DNA of 64,000 bases from Sedimentitalea sp039941015 (GTDB lineage Bacteria > Pseudomonadota > Alphaproteobacteria > Rhodobacterales > Rhodobacteraceae), in the NCBI RefSeq assembly GCF_039941015.1, contig NZ_JBDVFI010000031.1. One strand, given 5' to 3'. The translations under genes and the position numbers were made by a program. The notes under the pieces are model-generated. The model had not been told where the DNA came from and ran no database searches. It saw only the letters and a program-made list of their open reading frames with translations. This document shows, one piece after another, positions 17,959 to 27,485 of this stretch; position 1 is the first letter of the stretch, and each line of letters opens with the position of its first letter.

Positions 17959-18714
17959 TTACGCCGACTCGCCGAGATAGGCTTCGCGGACCTTGGGGTT
18001 GCCCCGGATGTTTTCGGGGGCGTCCTCGACCAATGGGGTGCCTTGCGCCAGAACCGTGATCCGGTCAGCGAGCGAGAACACCACGTGCATGTCATGTTCG
18101 ATGATGGCGATGGTGATGTCGCGTTCTTCCTTGATCTGCTTGAGCAGGTCGATGGTGTTATTGGTGTCGGCCCGTGCCATCCCGGCCGTCGGTTCGTCCA
18201 GCAACAGCAGGCGGGGTTCCTGCGACAGGCACATGCCGATTTCCAGACGCCGTTTGTCACCACGGGACATTGCAGCTGCATGCATGTCACGTTTGTCGAT
18301 CATGTTCATGTCGATCAACATCGCTTCGGCTTTTTCCACCACGTCCGTTTGCGACGGGATCGACACGATGGCGTTCATTTCGAACGATCCGTCCCGCTTG
18401 GCAAAACAGGGGATCATCATGTTTTCCATGACGGTCAGATCGCCAAAGATCTCCGGAGTCTGAAACACGCGGGAAATGCCCATCTGGTTGATTTCATAGG
18501 GCGCCAGTCCGAGAACCGATTGGCCATCAAACAGGACGCTGCCGGTATCGGGGATCAGCTTGCCCACTAGGCAGTTGAGCAGGGTCGATTTGCCCGCGCC
18601 GTTGGGGCCGATGATCGCGTGCACAGTGTTTTCAGCCACCGAGAGGTTCACATCTCCAAGGGCCTGCAGACCACCAAAGCGTTTGTTGACGCCTTTGACT
18701 TCAAGGATACTCAT
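17959..18714 (-). CDS. livG: Branched-chain amino acid-type ABC transporter ATPase LivG
   Basis: First ATPase of the importer, 251 aa. Walker A GPNGAGKSTLLN, LivG-type Q-loop region (RVFQTPEIFGDLTVMENMM), a signature helix MSRGDKRRLEIGMCL (with SRGD instead of the common SGGQ), and Walker B LLLDEPTAGMA. The C-terminus PENIRGNPKVREAYLG is the usual LivG tail. The variant signature motif is worth noting but occurs in some LivG relatives. Confidence 0.93.
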   Translation of the reverse strand: MSILEVKGVNKRFGGLQALGDVNLSVAENTVHAIIGPNGAGKSTLLNCLVGKLIPDTGSVLFDGQSVLGLAPYEINQMGISRVFQTPEIFGDLTVMENMMIPCFAKRDGSFEMNAIVSIPSQTDVVEKAEAMLIDMNMIDKRDMHAAAMSRGDKRRLEIGMCLSQEPRLLLLDEPTAGMARADTNNTIDLLKQIKEERDITIAIIEHDMHVVFSLADRITVLAQGTPLVEDAPENIRGNPKVREAYLGESA

Positions 18715-18725
18715 GTGTCGTCTCC

Positions 18726-19919
18726 TTATTCCGCTGGCTCAGTGGATTTGGCGTTGTCACCTTTGGTGCCAGACCGCTTGCCGCGCCACCAGGCTGCGAT
18801 GCGTTGACCACCTTCGACCAACCCGCCGGGCAGGAAGATCACCACCAGCATGAACAGGATGCCGAGGGTCAGGTGCCAGCCCTTGCCGATGAATGGGTGC
18901 ACGATGAACACCAGTGCGTCTTCAAGGCCATCGGGCAGAACGCTGAACCATTGATGCAGGACGGTGTCGTTGATCTTGGAAAAGATGTTCTCAAAGTACT
19001 TGATAAAGCCCGCACCAAGGATCGGGCCGATCAAGGTACCAGCACCACCAAGGATGGTCATCAGAACGACTTCGCCGCTGGCAGTCCACTGCATCCGCTC
19101 AGCCCCGGCAAGTGGATCCATAGAGGCCATCAGCCCGCCGGCCAATCCGGCATACATGCCGGAAATCACGAAGGCCGCCAGCGTGTAGGGACGGGTGTTG
19201 AGCCCGGTATAGTTCATCCGTTGTTGGTTTGACTTCACAGCCTTGAGCATCAGACCAAAAGGCGAGCGGAAGATGCGGATCGCGAGATAGACGACGATCA
19301 GCATGATGATCGCGCAGAGGTAATAGCCGGCGTTGAAATCAAAGGACCAAGGACCGACATCCAGCGTATAGGTCGACCGCATTTCCAGTCCAAACAGGTT
19401 GGTCAGCTTGGGACTGTTCGGCCCCATCAAGTACTGCGGATCGTCATTATAAACTTGAAGCCCGGTTTCGCCATTGGTGATCGGCGTCAGAACGGAATAG
19501 GCCAGCGCAAAGGACATCTGGGCAAAGGCCAACGTCAGGATCGAGAAATAGATGCCTGATCGGCGCAGCGAAACATAGCCGATCACCACCGCGAACAGGC
19601 CGGAGACGATGACCGCCAGCAGGATCGCGGGAACAACATTCATGCTGAGCAGCTTGAACATCCAGACCGCCGAGTAGGAGCCGACCCCGAGAAAGGCCGC
19701 GTGACCAAAGGACAGATAGCCGGTCAGGCCAAAGAGAATGTTGAACCCGACCGCAAAGATGCCAAAGATCACAAAGCGCTGCATCAGGTCGGGGTATCCC
19801 GCGTTGAATTGCGCCATGGCTGATCCTTCGGGGAAGGGGTTCAGAAGGATAGGGGCGAACATGGTCAGGATGGCGACCACGATCAGCAGGCTTGTGTCTC
19901 GTTTGTTAAGTCCGAGCAT
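18726..19919 (-). CDS. livM: ABC transporter permease LivM
   Basis: Inner-membrane permease, 397 aa, with about ten hydrophobic segments. LTGYLSFGHAAFLGVGSYSA is the LivM hallmark, RIFRSPFGLMLKAVKSN the coupling segment, and GGAGTLIGPILGAG the conserved C-terminal motif. A polar C-terminal tail of about 25 residues ends the protein. It begins four bases after livH. Confidence 0.93.
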   Translation of the reverse strand: MLGLNKRDTSLLIVVAILTMFAPILLNPFPEGSAMAQFNAGYPDLMQRFVIFGIFAVGFNILFGLTGYLSFGHAAFLGVGSYSAVWMFKLLSMNVVPAILLAVIVSGLFAVVIGYVSLRRSGIYFSILTLAFAQMSFALAYSVLTPITNGETGLQVYNDDPQYLMGPNSPKLTNLFGLEMRSTYTLDVGPWSFDFNAGYYLCAIIMLIVVYLAIRIFRSPFGLMLKAVKSNQQRMNYTGLNTRPYTLAAFVISGMYAGLAGGLMASMDPLAGAERMQWTASGEVVLMTILGGAGTLIGPILGAGFIKYFENIFSKINDTVLHQWFSVLPDGLEDALVFIVHPFIGKGWHLTLGILFMLVVIFLPGGLVEGGQRIAAWWRGKRSGTKGDNAKSTEPAE

Positions 19920-19922
19920 GGC

Positions 19923-20954
19923 TTATTCCTCCATCACGCCCTTGCGGCCCATAAGGCCCCGAGGACGGGTGAGTAGAATGATGATGGCGACCACGTAAAT
20001 GATGATCTGGTCGATGCCGGGCAGGATGGATTTGACTTCGTTCATCGAGGCGAAACTCTCAAGGATGCCCAACAGGAACCCCGCAAGGACCGCGCCGGGG
20101 AGGCTGCCCATGCCGCCGACGACGACGACGACAAAGGACAGCACAAGAAAATCCATACCCATGTGGTAATTGGGTGAGTTGATCGGCGCGTACATCACCC
20201 CGGCAAGCCCCGCCACGGCGGCGGCGATGCCAAACATGATGGTAAAGCGACGGTCGATATTGATGCCCAATAGTCCAACGGTTTCGCGGTCAGCCATGCC
20301 CGCACGCACCACCATCCCAAAGGTGGTGAACTGCAGGAAGGCAAAGACCGCGCCGATGATGACCGTGGCAAACAGGAAATAGACCAGTCGCCAGTACGGA
20401 TAGATGATGGCGTTCGGTTCAAACCCAAGAAGGACGCCGAAATCGAGCGATCCGCGGAACATGTCCGGGGCAGGGGTCGGGATCGGGTTGGCACCGTAGA
20501 AATACTTGATCACCTCTTGCAGCACGATGGCGAGGCCAAAGGTCACAAGGATCTGATCCGCGTGTGGGCGTTTGTAAAAATGCTTGATCAGTCCGCGTTC
20601 CATGATGAACCCGATGGCGATCATGATGGGGATCGAGAACAGGATGGCAAGCGGAACCGACCAATCGATGATTGCAGCGCCGATTTCGGGGCCGAACCAG
20701 CTTTCGATATAGGTGTTTTCAACCTTGAGCGGATTGCCCAGAAAGTCTTTCTGGGTCTCGTCGATGGTGATGTAGCCGATGGTCAGCAGCTTGTTCAGCG
20801 TCACAGCGCAGAACGCACCGATCATGAACAGCGCGCCATGGGCAAAGTTCACCACGCCAAGCGTGCCGAAAATCAAGGTGAGGCCCAAGGCGATCAGCGC
20901 ATAGGCAGATCCTTTGTCGAGCCCGTTCAGAATTTGCAGTAGGATTGCGTCCAT
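19923..20954 (-). CDS. livH: ABC transporter permease LivH
   Basis: Inner-membrane permease, 343 aa. The N-terminus LNGLDKGSAYALIALGLTLI with FGTLGVVNFAHGALFMIG is diagnostic for LivH; FGMVVRAGMADRETVGLLGI and VGGMGSLPGAVLAG follow. There is an insert of some 25 polar residues after the first helices (around TIDETQKDFLGNPLKVENT), longer than in E. coli LivH. The gene is separated from the binding-protein gene by 115 bases with a hairpin. Confidence 0.93.
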   Translation of the reverse strand: MDAILLQILNGLDKGSAYALIALGLTLIFGTLGVVNFAHGALFMIGAFCAVTLNKLLTIGYITIDETQKDFLGNPLKVENTYIESWFGPEIGAAIIDWSVPLAILFSIPIMIAIGFIMERGLIKHFYKRPHADQILVTFGLAIVLQEVIKYFYGANPIPTPAPDMFRGSLDFGVLLGFEPNAIIYPYWRLVYFLFATVIIGAVFAFLQFTTFGMVVRAGMADRETVGLLGINIDRRFTIMFGIAAAVAGLAGVMYAPINSPNYHMGMDFLVLSFVVVVVGGMGSLPGAVLAGFLLGILESFASMNEVKSILPGIDQIIIYVVAIIILLTRPRGLMGRKGVMEE

Positions 20955-21022
20955 TGGTCCCCACCTTCGGGTTTGCCGGGCGACACGAGTAAAGGCACCG
21001 ATGCCGTTCGCGTCGCTGGATC

Positions 21023-21060
21023 AAATGGGTCCGGCCGCAAACTGCGCGGCCAGACCATTT
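21023..21060 (-). terminator. Stem-loop between binding-protein gene and livH
   Basis: Long imperfect inverted repeat: AAATGGGTCCGGCCGC and GCGCGGCCAGACCATTT pair over about 15 positions around a short loop. It sits nine bases past the binding-protein stop. As in many ABC operons, it could stabilise or partly terminate the transcript so that the binding protein is made in excess over the permease. Confidence 0.6.
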
Positions 21061-21069
21061 TCAGGAAAA

Positions 21070-22416
21070 TCAGGCGCCGGGGTTACACGCACCCAGCTGA
21101 CCACCTGCAAACATCGGGTGATCAATCGGATAGGTGACCTGTGCTGCCGGCGTGATTTCGACAACTTCGAGAAGGTCGAATTCGCTGGTCGGATTCTCTT
21201 TGCCGCGCACAACCAGAACGTCCTTGAAGCACTGGTGATCACCGGCACGATACAGTGTCGGACCATTACCCAGACCGTCAAACTCAAAGCCCTCCAAGGC
21301 TTCGCCGACGGCGCAGGGGTTAAAGCTGCCCGCGCGTGTGACGGCATCGGCATAGAGAAGAGTTTGCACATAGCAGGTGTGGGCGGCCTGGCTTGGTGGG
21401 AAGCCGTATTTGGTGCCGAACGATTTCACGAAGGCTTTGGAGCCATCGTCCTGCAGTGACCAATGCCAGTTGGTCGAGCCAAAGATGCCTTTGACGTTTT
21501 CGCCGGCACCACGGGCCATCAGGCGCGAGTAGAGCGGAACGACGATTTCAAAGTTCTTGCCGTTGGCCTGTTTTTCGCGCAGCCCGAACTGAACGGCGTT
21601 GGTCAGCGAGTTGACCATGTTGCCGCCATAGTGGTTCAGGATCAGCACATCGGCGCCAGAATTCAGAACCGGGGCGATGTAGGACGAGAAGTCGGTCGAT
21701 GCCAGCGGTGTCTTGACCGTGTTCACGGTTTCCCAACCCAGAGCTTCGGTCGCGGCCTTGATCGACTCTTCCTGGGTCCAGCCCCAAGTGTAGTCGGCGG
21801 TCAGGTGATAAGCCTTGCGGTCCGCACCATAGGCTTTTTCCAGAACCGGGGCGAGCGCTGCGCCGGACATATAGGCGTTGAAGAAGTGACGGAAGCCGTT
21901 GGCCTTCTTGTCCTTGCCGGTGGTGTCGTTGGAGTGGGTGAGACCGGCCATAAAGATCACGCCCGCTTCCTGGCAGAGACCCTGAACCGCGATCGCAACG
22001 CCCGAGGACGAGCCGCCGGTGATCATGATGGCGCCGTCTTTTTCAATCATCGACTTGGCGCTGGCGCGGGCGGCGTCGGATTTGGTTTGCGTGTCACCGG
22101 TGACAAATTCGACCTTCTTGCCGAGAATGCCGGTACCATCCAGAGCCTTGGAATTGAAGGTGCTGAGCATGCCGCCATCACCCTCGCCATTCAGGTGCTC
22201 AACGGCCAATTCATAGGCGCGCAGTTCGTCGGCGCCTTCGTCGGCATAGGCGCCGGTTTGCGGTACGTTAAAGCCAAGCGTGACCGTGCCACCGGTCGGA
22301 TCGTTGGTAACGGCCGACACGGACGACGCGGTAAAAATCGTCGGCAATGCGACGCCAGCTCCGGTTGCGGCACCCGTCTTGAGCACGCCGCGGCGTGTGA
22401 AGTTCGATTTGGACAT
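21070..22416 (-). CDS. ABC transporter substrate-binding protein (LivK-like, Tat signal)
   Basis: Periplasmic solute receptor of the type I fold (Peripla_BP_6), 448 aa. The N-terminus has a twin-arginine signal (NFTRRGVLKTGAATGAGVAL), unusual compared with the Sec signal of E. coli LivK. Then GGTVTLGFNVPQTGAYADEG and GGSSSGVAIAVQGLCQEAGV fit the ligand cleft. The length is above LivK (about 370) and nearer to urea/amide receptors (UrtA, FmdD), so an amide or other substrate is possible. It is the first gene of the cluster and divergent from the XRE regulator. Confidence 0.9.
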   Translation of the reverse strand: MSKSNFTRRGVLKTGAATGAGVALPTIFTASSVSAVTNDPTGGTVTLGFNVPQTGAYADEGADELRAYELAVEHLNGEGDGGMLSTFNSKALDGTGILGKKVEFVTGDTQTKSDAARASAKSMIEKDGAIMITGGSSSGVAIAVQGLCQEAGVIFMAGLTHSNDTTGKDKKANGFRHFFNAYMSGAALAPVLEKAYGADRKAYHLTADYTWGWTQEESIKAATEALGWETVNTVKTPLASTDFSSYIAPVLNSGADVLILNHYGGNMVNSLTNAVQFGLREKQANGKNFEIVVPLYSRLMARGAGENVKGIFGSTNWHWSLQDDGSKAFVKSFGTKYGFPPSQAAHTCYVQTLLYADAVTRAGSFNPCAVGEALEGFEFDGLGNGPTLYRAGDHQCFKDVLVVRGKENPTSEFDLLEVVEITPAAQVTYPIDHPMFAGGQLGACNPGA

Positions 22417-22532
22417 TTATTCCTCCCGTTTTGACCGTGCAGCGTCATAACGTGATGATGCGCACGGGCACTATTGTGCAAACTCAGTATTGGGTGGCGA
22501 TGGAAAATCGCGCAATAAGTCGCTTGAAAAAA

Positions 22533-22545
22533 ACAATAATATTGT
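22533..22545. promoter_or_regulatory. Perfect palindrome in the liv / regulator intergenic region
   Basis: ACAATA-A-TATTGT, a 13-base perfect palindrome in AT-rich DNA midway between the divergent binding-protein gene (start 22416) and the XRE regulator gene (start 22642). It could be an operator for the adjacent regulator; no experimental link is known to me. Confidence 0.4.
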
Positions 22546-22641
22546 AAATAAATACACAGGGCGCGCTGATGGTTTGTAAATTGTCTTATGTTGCAATGCA
22601 GAAAGCCATTGATAACTCGCTGAAAAGGAGATTCCCGCGAC

Positions 22642-23949
22642 ATGGCTCGTGACACCCTGACTGGCAGCCGGATCCGCGAGCGACGATCAATTGCGGGTAT
22701 GCGACAGGCCGATCTTGCACGGCAAGTGGGTATCTCGGCCTCGTACCTCAACCTAATCGAGCATAACCGGCGCAGAATCGGCGGCAAGCTTCTGCTCGAC
22801 ATTGCCCAGCTTCTGGGGGTCGAGCCGTCGATGTTGACGCAGGGAGCGGAGGCCGCATTGATCGCGACCTTGCGCGAAGCGGCGGCTGACGCAGGGGCTG
22901 TGGCGGCAGAAGTTGACCGGGCAGACGAGTTTGCCGGTCGATTTCCGGGTTGGGCCGAGGTGCTTGCAGTCGGGCACAGACGTATCGCGTCGCTGGAACG
23001 GGCGGTGGAAATGCTGTCTGACCGGCTGACCCATGATCCGCATCTCGCGGCCTCATTGCACGAGGTATTGTCGACGGCTGCCGCAATCCGATCAACGGCC
23101 TCGATCCTGGCCGAGACCGGAGAGTTGGAGCAGGAGTGGCGCGAGCGGTTTCACAACAACCTGAACGAAGACAGTTTGCGGCTGGCCGAAAGCAGCAAGG
23201 CGCTGGTGACCTATCTGGATGAAAGCGAGGACGCTGATGAACGACGCGGGTCCCCACAAGAAGAGGTCGAGGCCTTTGTTGCGCAAAGCGGCTTTCACTT
23301 TGTGCGGATCGAGGATGGCACATCAGAGCCGGACGCGCTGGTGCGGGACGCGCCCGAACTGACCTCGCGCGCCGCGCGGCTGATCGCGCGTGATGTTCTG
23401 ACACGCTATTCAAAGGACGCCCGTGCGATGCCACTGGGGGCGTTCCGCGATGCGATCGGCCGGGTCGGGCCTGACCCGATCGCATTGGCCGAGGCCTTTG
23501 GGGCCGAGCTGTCGGCGGTGTTCCGGCGACTGGCTGCGATGCCGGATGGCGTTTTGTCCGGTGATGTCGGTCTTGTAGTCTGCGACTCATCGGGCAGTAT
23601 TCTCTATCGTAAACAGATCGAGGGCTTCGCCTTGCCGCGATTTGGTGCCTCGTGCCCCCTCTGGCCGGTGTTCACAGCACTGAGTCGCCCTTTGATGCCG
23701 ATCCGACGCCGTGTGTCTCAGTTGGGTCGATCCGCGATGCTGTTTGACTGCATGGCCATCGCACAGCCGGTGGGAACCGCGCTGTTTGACCAAGACCCGC
23801 TTTATCAATCCACGATGCTGATTCTGCCTGTTTCGGGAGACTCAGATGAAAATGTTGCGGTTCAGCCGGTTGGCAGCAGTTGTCGGGTTTGCCCGCGTTC
23901 CGAGTGTCGCGCCCGTCGCGAACCATCGATTCTGAGCGAAGGCTTTTGA
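22642..23949 (+). CDS. XRE-family regulator of short-chain acyl type (RamB/ScfR-like)
   Basis: 435-aa DNA-binding regulator. An N-terminal helix-turn-helix (residues about 10-64, with RQADLARQVGISASYLNLIEHNRR) is followed by a long helical region and a C-terminal domain like that of RamB/PrpR/ScfR regulators of acetate and propionate metabolism, ending in a Cys cluster (CRVCPRSECRARR). Next to it lie a response regulator and a symporter-type kinase, so the locus probably senses small carboxylates (inference). A GGAGA ribosome site precedes the ATG. Confidence 0.85.
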   Translation: MARDTLTGSRIRERRSIAGMRQADLARQVGISASYLNLIEHNRRRIGGKLLLDIAQLLGVEPSMLTQGAEAALIATLREAAADAGAVAAEVDRADEFAGRFPGWAEVLAVGHRRIASLERAVEMLSDRLTHDPHLAASLHEVLSTAAAIRSTASILAETGELEQEWRERFHNNLNEDSLRLAESSKALVTYLDESEDADERRGSPQEEVEAFVAQSGFHFVRIEDGTSEPDALVRDAPELTSRAARLIARDVLTRYSKDARAMPLGAFRDAIGRVGPDPIALAEAFGAELSAVFRRLAAMPDGVLSGDVGLVVCDSSGSILYRKQIEGFALPRFGASCPLWPVFTALSRPLMPIRRRVSQLGRSAMLFDCMAIAQPVGTALFDQDPLYQSTMLILPVSGDSDENVAVQPVGSSCRVCPRSECRARREPSILSEGF

Positions 23950-24033
23950 CAGGGTTATAGAAGCAAGGTTAAGTTGGGTGAAAAGCAATAAAGTTGCGCG
24001 ACCGACGCGCGCCCCTGGGGAGGAACGGCGCAT

Positions 24034-24414
24034 ATGGGGCGAAATGTCCTGCTGATCGAGGATGAACCGAACATCATCGAAGCCATAAGATTTCTGCTCA
24101 CCCGTGACGGGTGGGAGGTTGATACACATTCCAATGGTGCGGATGCGGTCGAGGTCGTTCAGGCGGCATCGCCCGATCTGGTCATTCTTGATCTGATGCT
24201 TCCGGGAAAGAGTGGCATGGATATTCTGCGCGACCTGCGCGACATCCCTGAACTCGCCGGGTTGCCGGTGCTCATGCTCACCGCGCGCGGGCAATCGCGG
24301 GATCGGGAAATGGCCGAAAAGGCAGGGGTCAGCCGTTTCATGACCAAGCCGTTTTCCAATGCGGAAGTGTTGACTGCGGTGCGCGACCTTCTGGCGCAAG
24401 CGTCGCGCCAATGA
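24034..24414 (+). CDS. Single-domain response regulator
   Basis: 126-aa receiver domain without output domain. The acidic pair Glu9-Asp10 is followed by the phospho-acceptor Asp53 (VILDLMLPGKSG), Thr in LMLTARG and Lys in MTKPFSN. It overlaps the next small membrane-protein gene by four bases and is two genes upstream of the histidine kinase, which is its likely partner. Confidence 0.93.
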   Translation: MGRNVLLIEDEPNIIEAIRFLLTRDGWEVDTHSNGADAVEVVQAASPDLVILDLMLPGKSGMDILRDLRDIPELAGLPVLMLTARGQSRDREMAEKAGVSRFMTKPFSNAEVLTAVRDLLAQASRQ

Positions 24415-24722
24415 CAGGCGGCGGCCCCGAGAACGACCTGACCGAACAGATGCAACCCTCGGTGTTTCTGGAGCGTCAAAGCTATCGTCGCCGCCGCCTC
24501 ATGGACGCGGCGCGCATTCTGCCGCTCTTTGGTGCGCTGTTGTTCGCGCTACCGCTGCTCTGGACGTCACCAGTGTCTGACGGCGCGACCGGAAATGCCG
24601 GTATCGCGATGTCCAGTGCCATCATTTATGTCTTCTCGGTCTGGACCGCGTTGATTGTTGCGATCCTTGTCTTTGGCAAGACCACACGGGCCTGGTCGCG
24701 CCCGGGTGATGGTCAGGGTTGA
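24411..24722 (+). CDS. Small two-helix membrane protein, symporter-partner-like
   Basis: 103-aa protein with two hydrophobic segments (ILPLFGALLFALPLLW and SSAIIYVFSVWTALIVAILVF) after a basic RRRR patch. This size and layout, directly before a gene with an SSS (sodium:solute symporter) domain, resembles YjcH/DUF485 and DUF4212 small subunits that accompany ActP-type symporters. I infer that it associates with the symporter half of the kinase encoded next. It overlaps the response-regulator gene by four bases and precedes the kinase by five. Confidence 0.7.
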   Translation: MTGGGPENDLTEQMQPSVFLERQSYRRRRLMDAARILPLFGALLFALPLLWTSPVSDGATGNAGIAMSSAIIYVFSVWTALIVAILVFGKTTRAWSRPGDGQG

Positions 24723-24727
24723 ACTAG

Positions 24728-27406
24728 ATGGCTTCGCTGAACCTGCTGGTCCTGGTGTGCCTGGGGTATGTGGTGCTGCTGTTCATCGTCGCCTTTGTCG
24801 CGGACCGTCTGGCAGCACAAGGGCGCAGTCGATGGCTGCACACGCCGTTGATCTATACACTGTCTCTGTCGATCTATTGCACAGCATGGACATTCTATGG
24901 CGCGGTTGGATATGCAACCCGGTCCGGGCTTGAGTTTGTAACCATCTATCTCGGGCCAACGCTGGTCATGGTCGGCTGGTGGTGGGGGCTGCGTAAGCTG
25001 GTGCGCATCGGACGCAGCCAGCGGGTGACATCGATCGCTGACCTGCTCTCGTCACGCTATGGCAAATCTAATTCGTTGGCGATCTGCGTAACGCTCTTGG
25101 CGGTGATCGGCGTGACACCGTATATCGCGCTGCAATTGCAGTCGATCACCCTGTCCTTTTCGATTTTCGCCGAGGCGGACCCGAATAGCGCCTATACGGA
25201 CGGATCAAGTGTGTTCTACGTGGCCGCCGGGCTTGCGGTGTTTGCGATCCTGTTTGGGACGCGGAACCTTGATGTGAACGAACGCCATCATGGTGTGGTC
25301 ACCGCAGTCGCGCTCGAAGCGGTGGTGAAACTGCTTGCACTCTTGGCTGTTGGGGCATTCGTGGTCTGGGAACTGGCCGGTGGCGTGGGTCCGGTCATGG
25401 CGCAGATTGATGCATCCGAGATCGGCCAGTGGAATGTGCATTCCGGGCGCTGGGCGACCTTCACCTTCCTGTCTGCTGCCGCATTTGTCTGCCTGCCGCG
25501 GATGTTTCAGGTGCTGGTTGTCGAAAACAGCGACGAACGCCATCTGCGAACGGCAGCGTGGGCGTTCCCCCTCTACCTTCTGTTGATGAGCCTGTTCGTC
25601 ATCCCCATCGCCGTGGTCGGCCTTGATCTGATGCCCAAGGGATCGAACCCGGATCTGTTCGTCTTGACCGTCCCGCTAAGCCAAGGGCGCGAGGGGTTGG
25701 CGATGCTGTCCTTCCTTGGCGGGTTTTCGTCAGCGACTTCGATGGTGATCGTTGCGGCGATGGCGCTGTCAACGATGGTGTCCAACCATATTGTGATGCC
25801 CATCTGGTTGTCATGGCACGGGGAGGGCGCGTCGGTATCGGGAGATGTGCGCAATGTGGTCCTGCTGGCGCGGCGTGTTTCGATTGCGGGGATATTGGCG
25901 CTTGGCTATTTCTACTATCGTCTTTCCGGTGGCGGCGATGCACTGGTTTCAATCGGTCTGGTGGCCTTTGCCGGGATCGCCCAGATACTGCCTGCGCTGG
26001 TCGGTGGCTTGTTTTGGCGGGGGGCCACGCGCACCGGCGCGCTAGTCGGGCTTCTGCTCGGCTTTGGAGTATGGCTATATACGCTCCTTTTGCCGGAATT
26101 GGGCGGCAGTTTCCTGTCGGACGGGGTTTTGCAGGATGGCCTGCTGGGAATCGCTTGGCTACGTCCGCTCGCGCTTTTCGGCATCACCGGACTCGACCCG
26201 GTCGTTCATTCGGTGATGTGGAGCCTTCTGCTGAATGCTTCCGGGTTCTGCATCGTCTCTTTGATCACGTTCCCAAGCCCGTTGGAGCGTCTTCAAGCGG
26301 CGCAATTCGTTAACGTGTTTGATCATTCTGTTGGCCCCCGTGGGTGGACCGGATCAATTGGTCAAAGTGAGGATCTGATGATCATGTCCCAGCGGATCCT
26401 CGGGGCGCAACAGGCGCAGGATCTCTTTCACCGCGAGGCCGAAGCACAGGGTCAACGGGGCTATCTTCCCGAGCCAAGCCCTGCATTTCTGGATCGTCTC
26501 GAACGGGAATTGTCCGGTTCTGTGGGCGCGGCCACGGCACATGCCATGATCGGGCAGATCGTGGGCGGATCGTCAGTATCGGTCGAGGACCTGTTGGCGG
26601 TTGCCGATGAAAGCGCGCAATTGCTGGAATACTCCAGCAAACTCGAAGCAAAGTCTGCTGAACTGAGCCTGACTGCGCGTCAGTTGCGCGACGCAAATGC
26701 CAAGCTGACTCAACTGTCGCTGCAAAAGGACGCGTTTCTAAGTCAGGTCAGCCACGAGTTGCGAACGCCGATGACCTCGATCAGCGCGTTTTCCGAGATC
26801 CTGCGGGATACCGATGGACTGGATGAAGCGGAAAAGACCCATTATGCAACGATCATTCATGACGAAGCCTTGCGCCTGACGCGGCTGTTGAATGATCTGC
26901 TGGATCTGAGTGTTCTTGAAAGCGGGCAGGTCAGCCTGAACATGCGCGCCGGTGTGTTGTCGGATGTGCTGGATCGTGCCGAGGCTGCTGCTCTTGCGGG
27001 GTCGGATGGGCCCTTGTTGGTTCGGCGGCAGCGAAGCGAAGAGGGGTTCGCGCTGCACACCGATCTGGACCGGTTGGCGCAGGTGTTCATCAATCTGATT
27101 TCGAACGCTCAAAAATACTGCAACGCCGAACGGCCCGAACTGCGGATCAAGGTCCGCGCAGTCTCGGACAAGTTGCTGATCGATTTTGTCGACAACGGCA
27201 CCGGTATTCCGCCCGACTCCCGGGCGGTGATCTTTGAGAAGTTCACACGTGTCAGCGGTGAAAAGGCCGGCGGTGCGGGACTGGGGCTGGCGATCAGTCG
27301 TGAAATCATGCAGCGACTGGACGGAAATGTCAGCTATTTGCCGGGAAAATCCGGTGGCGCCTTTCGAGTCATGCTGCCCCTGAGCGTGCGTGTGGCCGCG
27401 CAATAG
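24728..27406 (+). CDS. SLC5 symporter-domain sensor histidine kinase (CbrA-like)
   Basis: 892-aa fusion. Residues 1 to about 530 form some 13 membrane helices of the sodium:solute symporter family (TPLIYTLSLSIYCTAWTFYG, SIADLLSSRYGKS). After a linker with a coiled coil (about 630-665) comes a HisKA domain with the H-box SQVSHELRTPMTS (His near 677) and an ATPase domain with N-box NAQKYC, DNGTGIPPD (about 821) and GGAGLGLAI (about 848). CbrA of pseudomonads shares this plan. The partner regulator is probably the receiver at 24034-24414; transported or sensed solute unknown. Confidence 0.92.
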   Translation: MASLNLLVLVCLGYVVLLFIVAFVADRLAAQGRSRWLHTPLIYTLSLSIYCTAWTFYGAVGYATRSGLEFVTIYLGPTLVMVGWWWGLRKLVRIGRSQRVTSIADLLSSRYGKSNSLAICVTLLAVIGVTPYIALQLQSITLSFSIFAEADPNSAYTDGSSVFYVAAGLAVFAILFGTRNLDVNERHHGVVTAVALEAVVKLLALLAVGAFVVWELAGGVGPVMAQIDASEIGQWNVHSGRWATFTFLSAAAFVCLPRMFQVLVVENSDERHLRTAAWAFPLYLLLMSLFVIPIAVVGLDLMPKGSNPDLFVLTVPLSQGREGLAMLSFLGGFSSATSMVIVAAMALSTMVSNHIVMPIWLSWHGEGASVSGDVRNVVLLARRVSIAGILALGYFYYRLSGGGDALVSIGLVAFAGIAQILPALVGGLFWRGATRTGALVGLLLGFGVWLYTLLLPELGGSFLSDGVLQDGLLGIAWLRPLALFGITGLDPVVHSVMWSLLLNASGFCIVSLITFPSPLERLQAAQFVNVFDHSVGPRGWTGSIGQSEDLMIMSQRILGAQQAQDLFHREAEAQGQRGYLPEPSPAFLDRLERELSGSVGAATAHAMIGQIVGGSSVSVEDLLAVADESAQLLEYSSKLEAKSAELSLTARQLRDANAKLTQLSLQKDAFLSQVSHELRTPMTSISAFSEILRDTDGLDEAEKTHYATIIHDEALRLTRLLNDLLDLSVLESGQVSLNMRAGVLSDVLDRAEAAALAGSDGPLLVRRQRSEEGFALHTDLDRLAQVFINLISNAQKYCNAERPELRIKVRAVSDKLLIDFVDNGTGIPPDSRAVIFEKFTRVSGEKAGGAGLGLAISREIMQRLDGNVSYLPGKSGGAFRVMLPLSVRVAAQ

Positions 27407-27485
27407 CATCAGACGTAAAGGTATTTGTAACCAACCTTGCGCTAGACCGGGAGCATACTTTTTATCGACGGGCAGGCCACAATTC

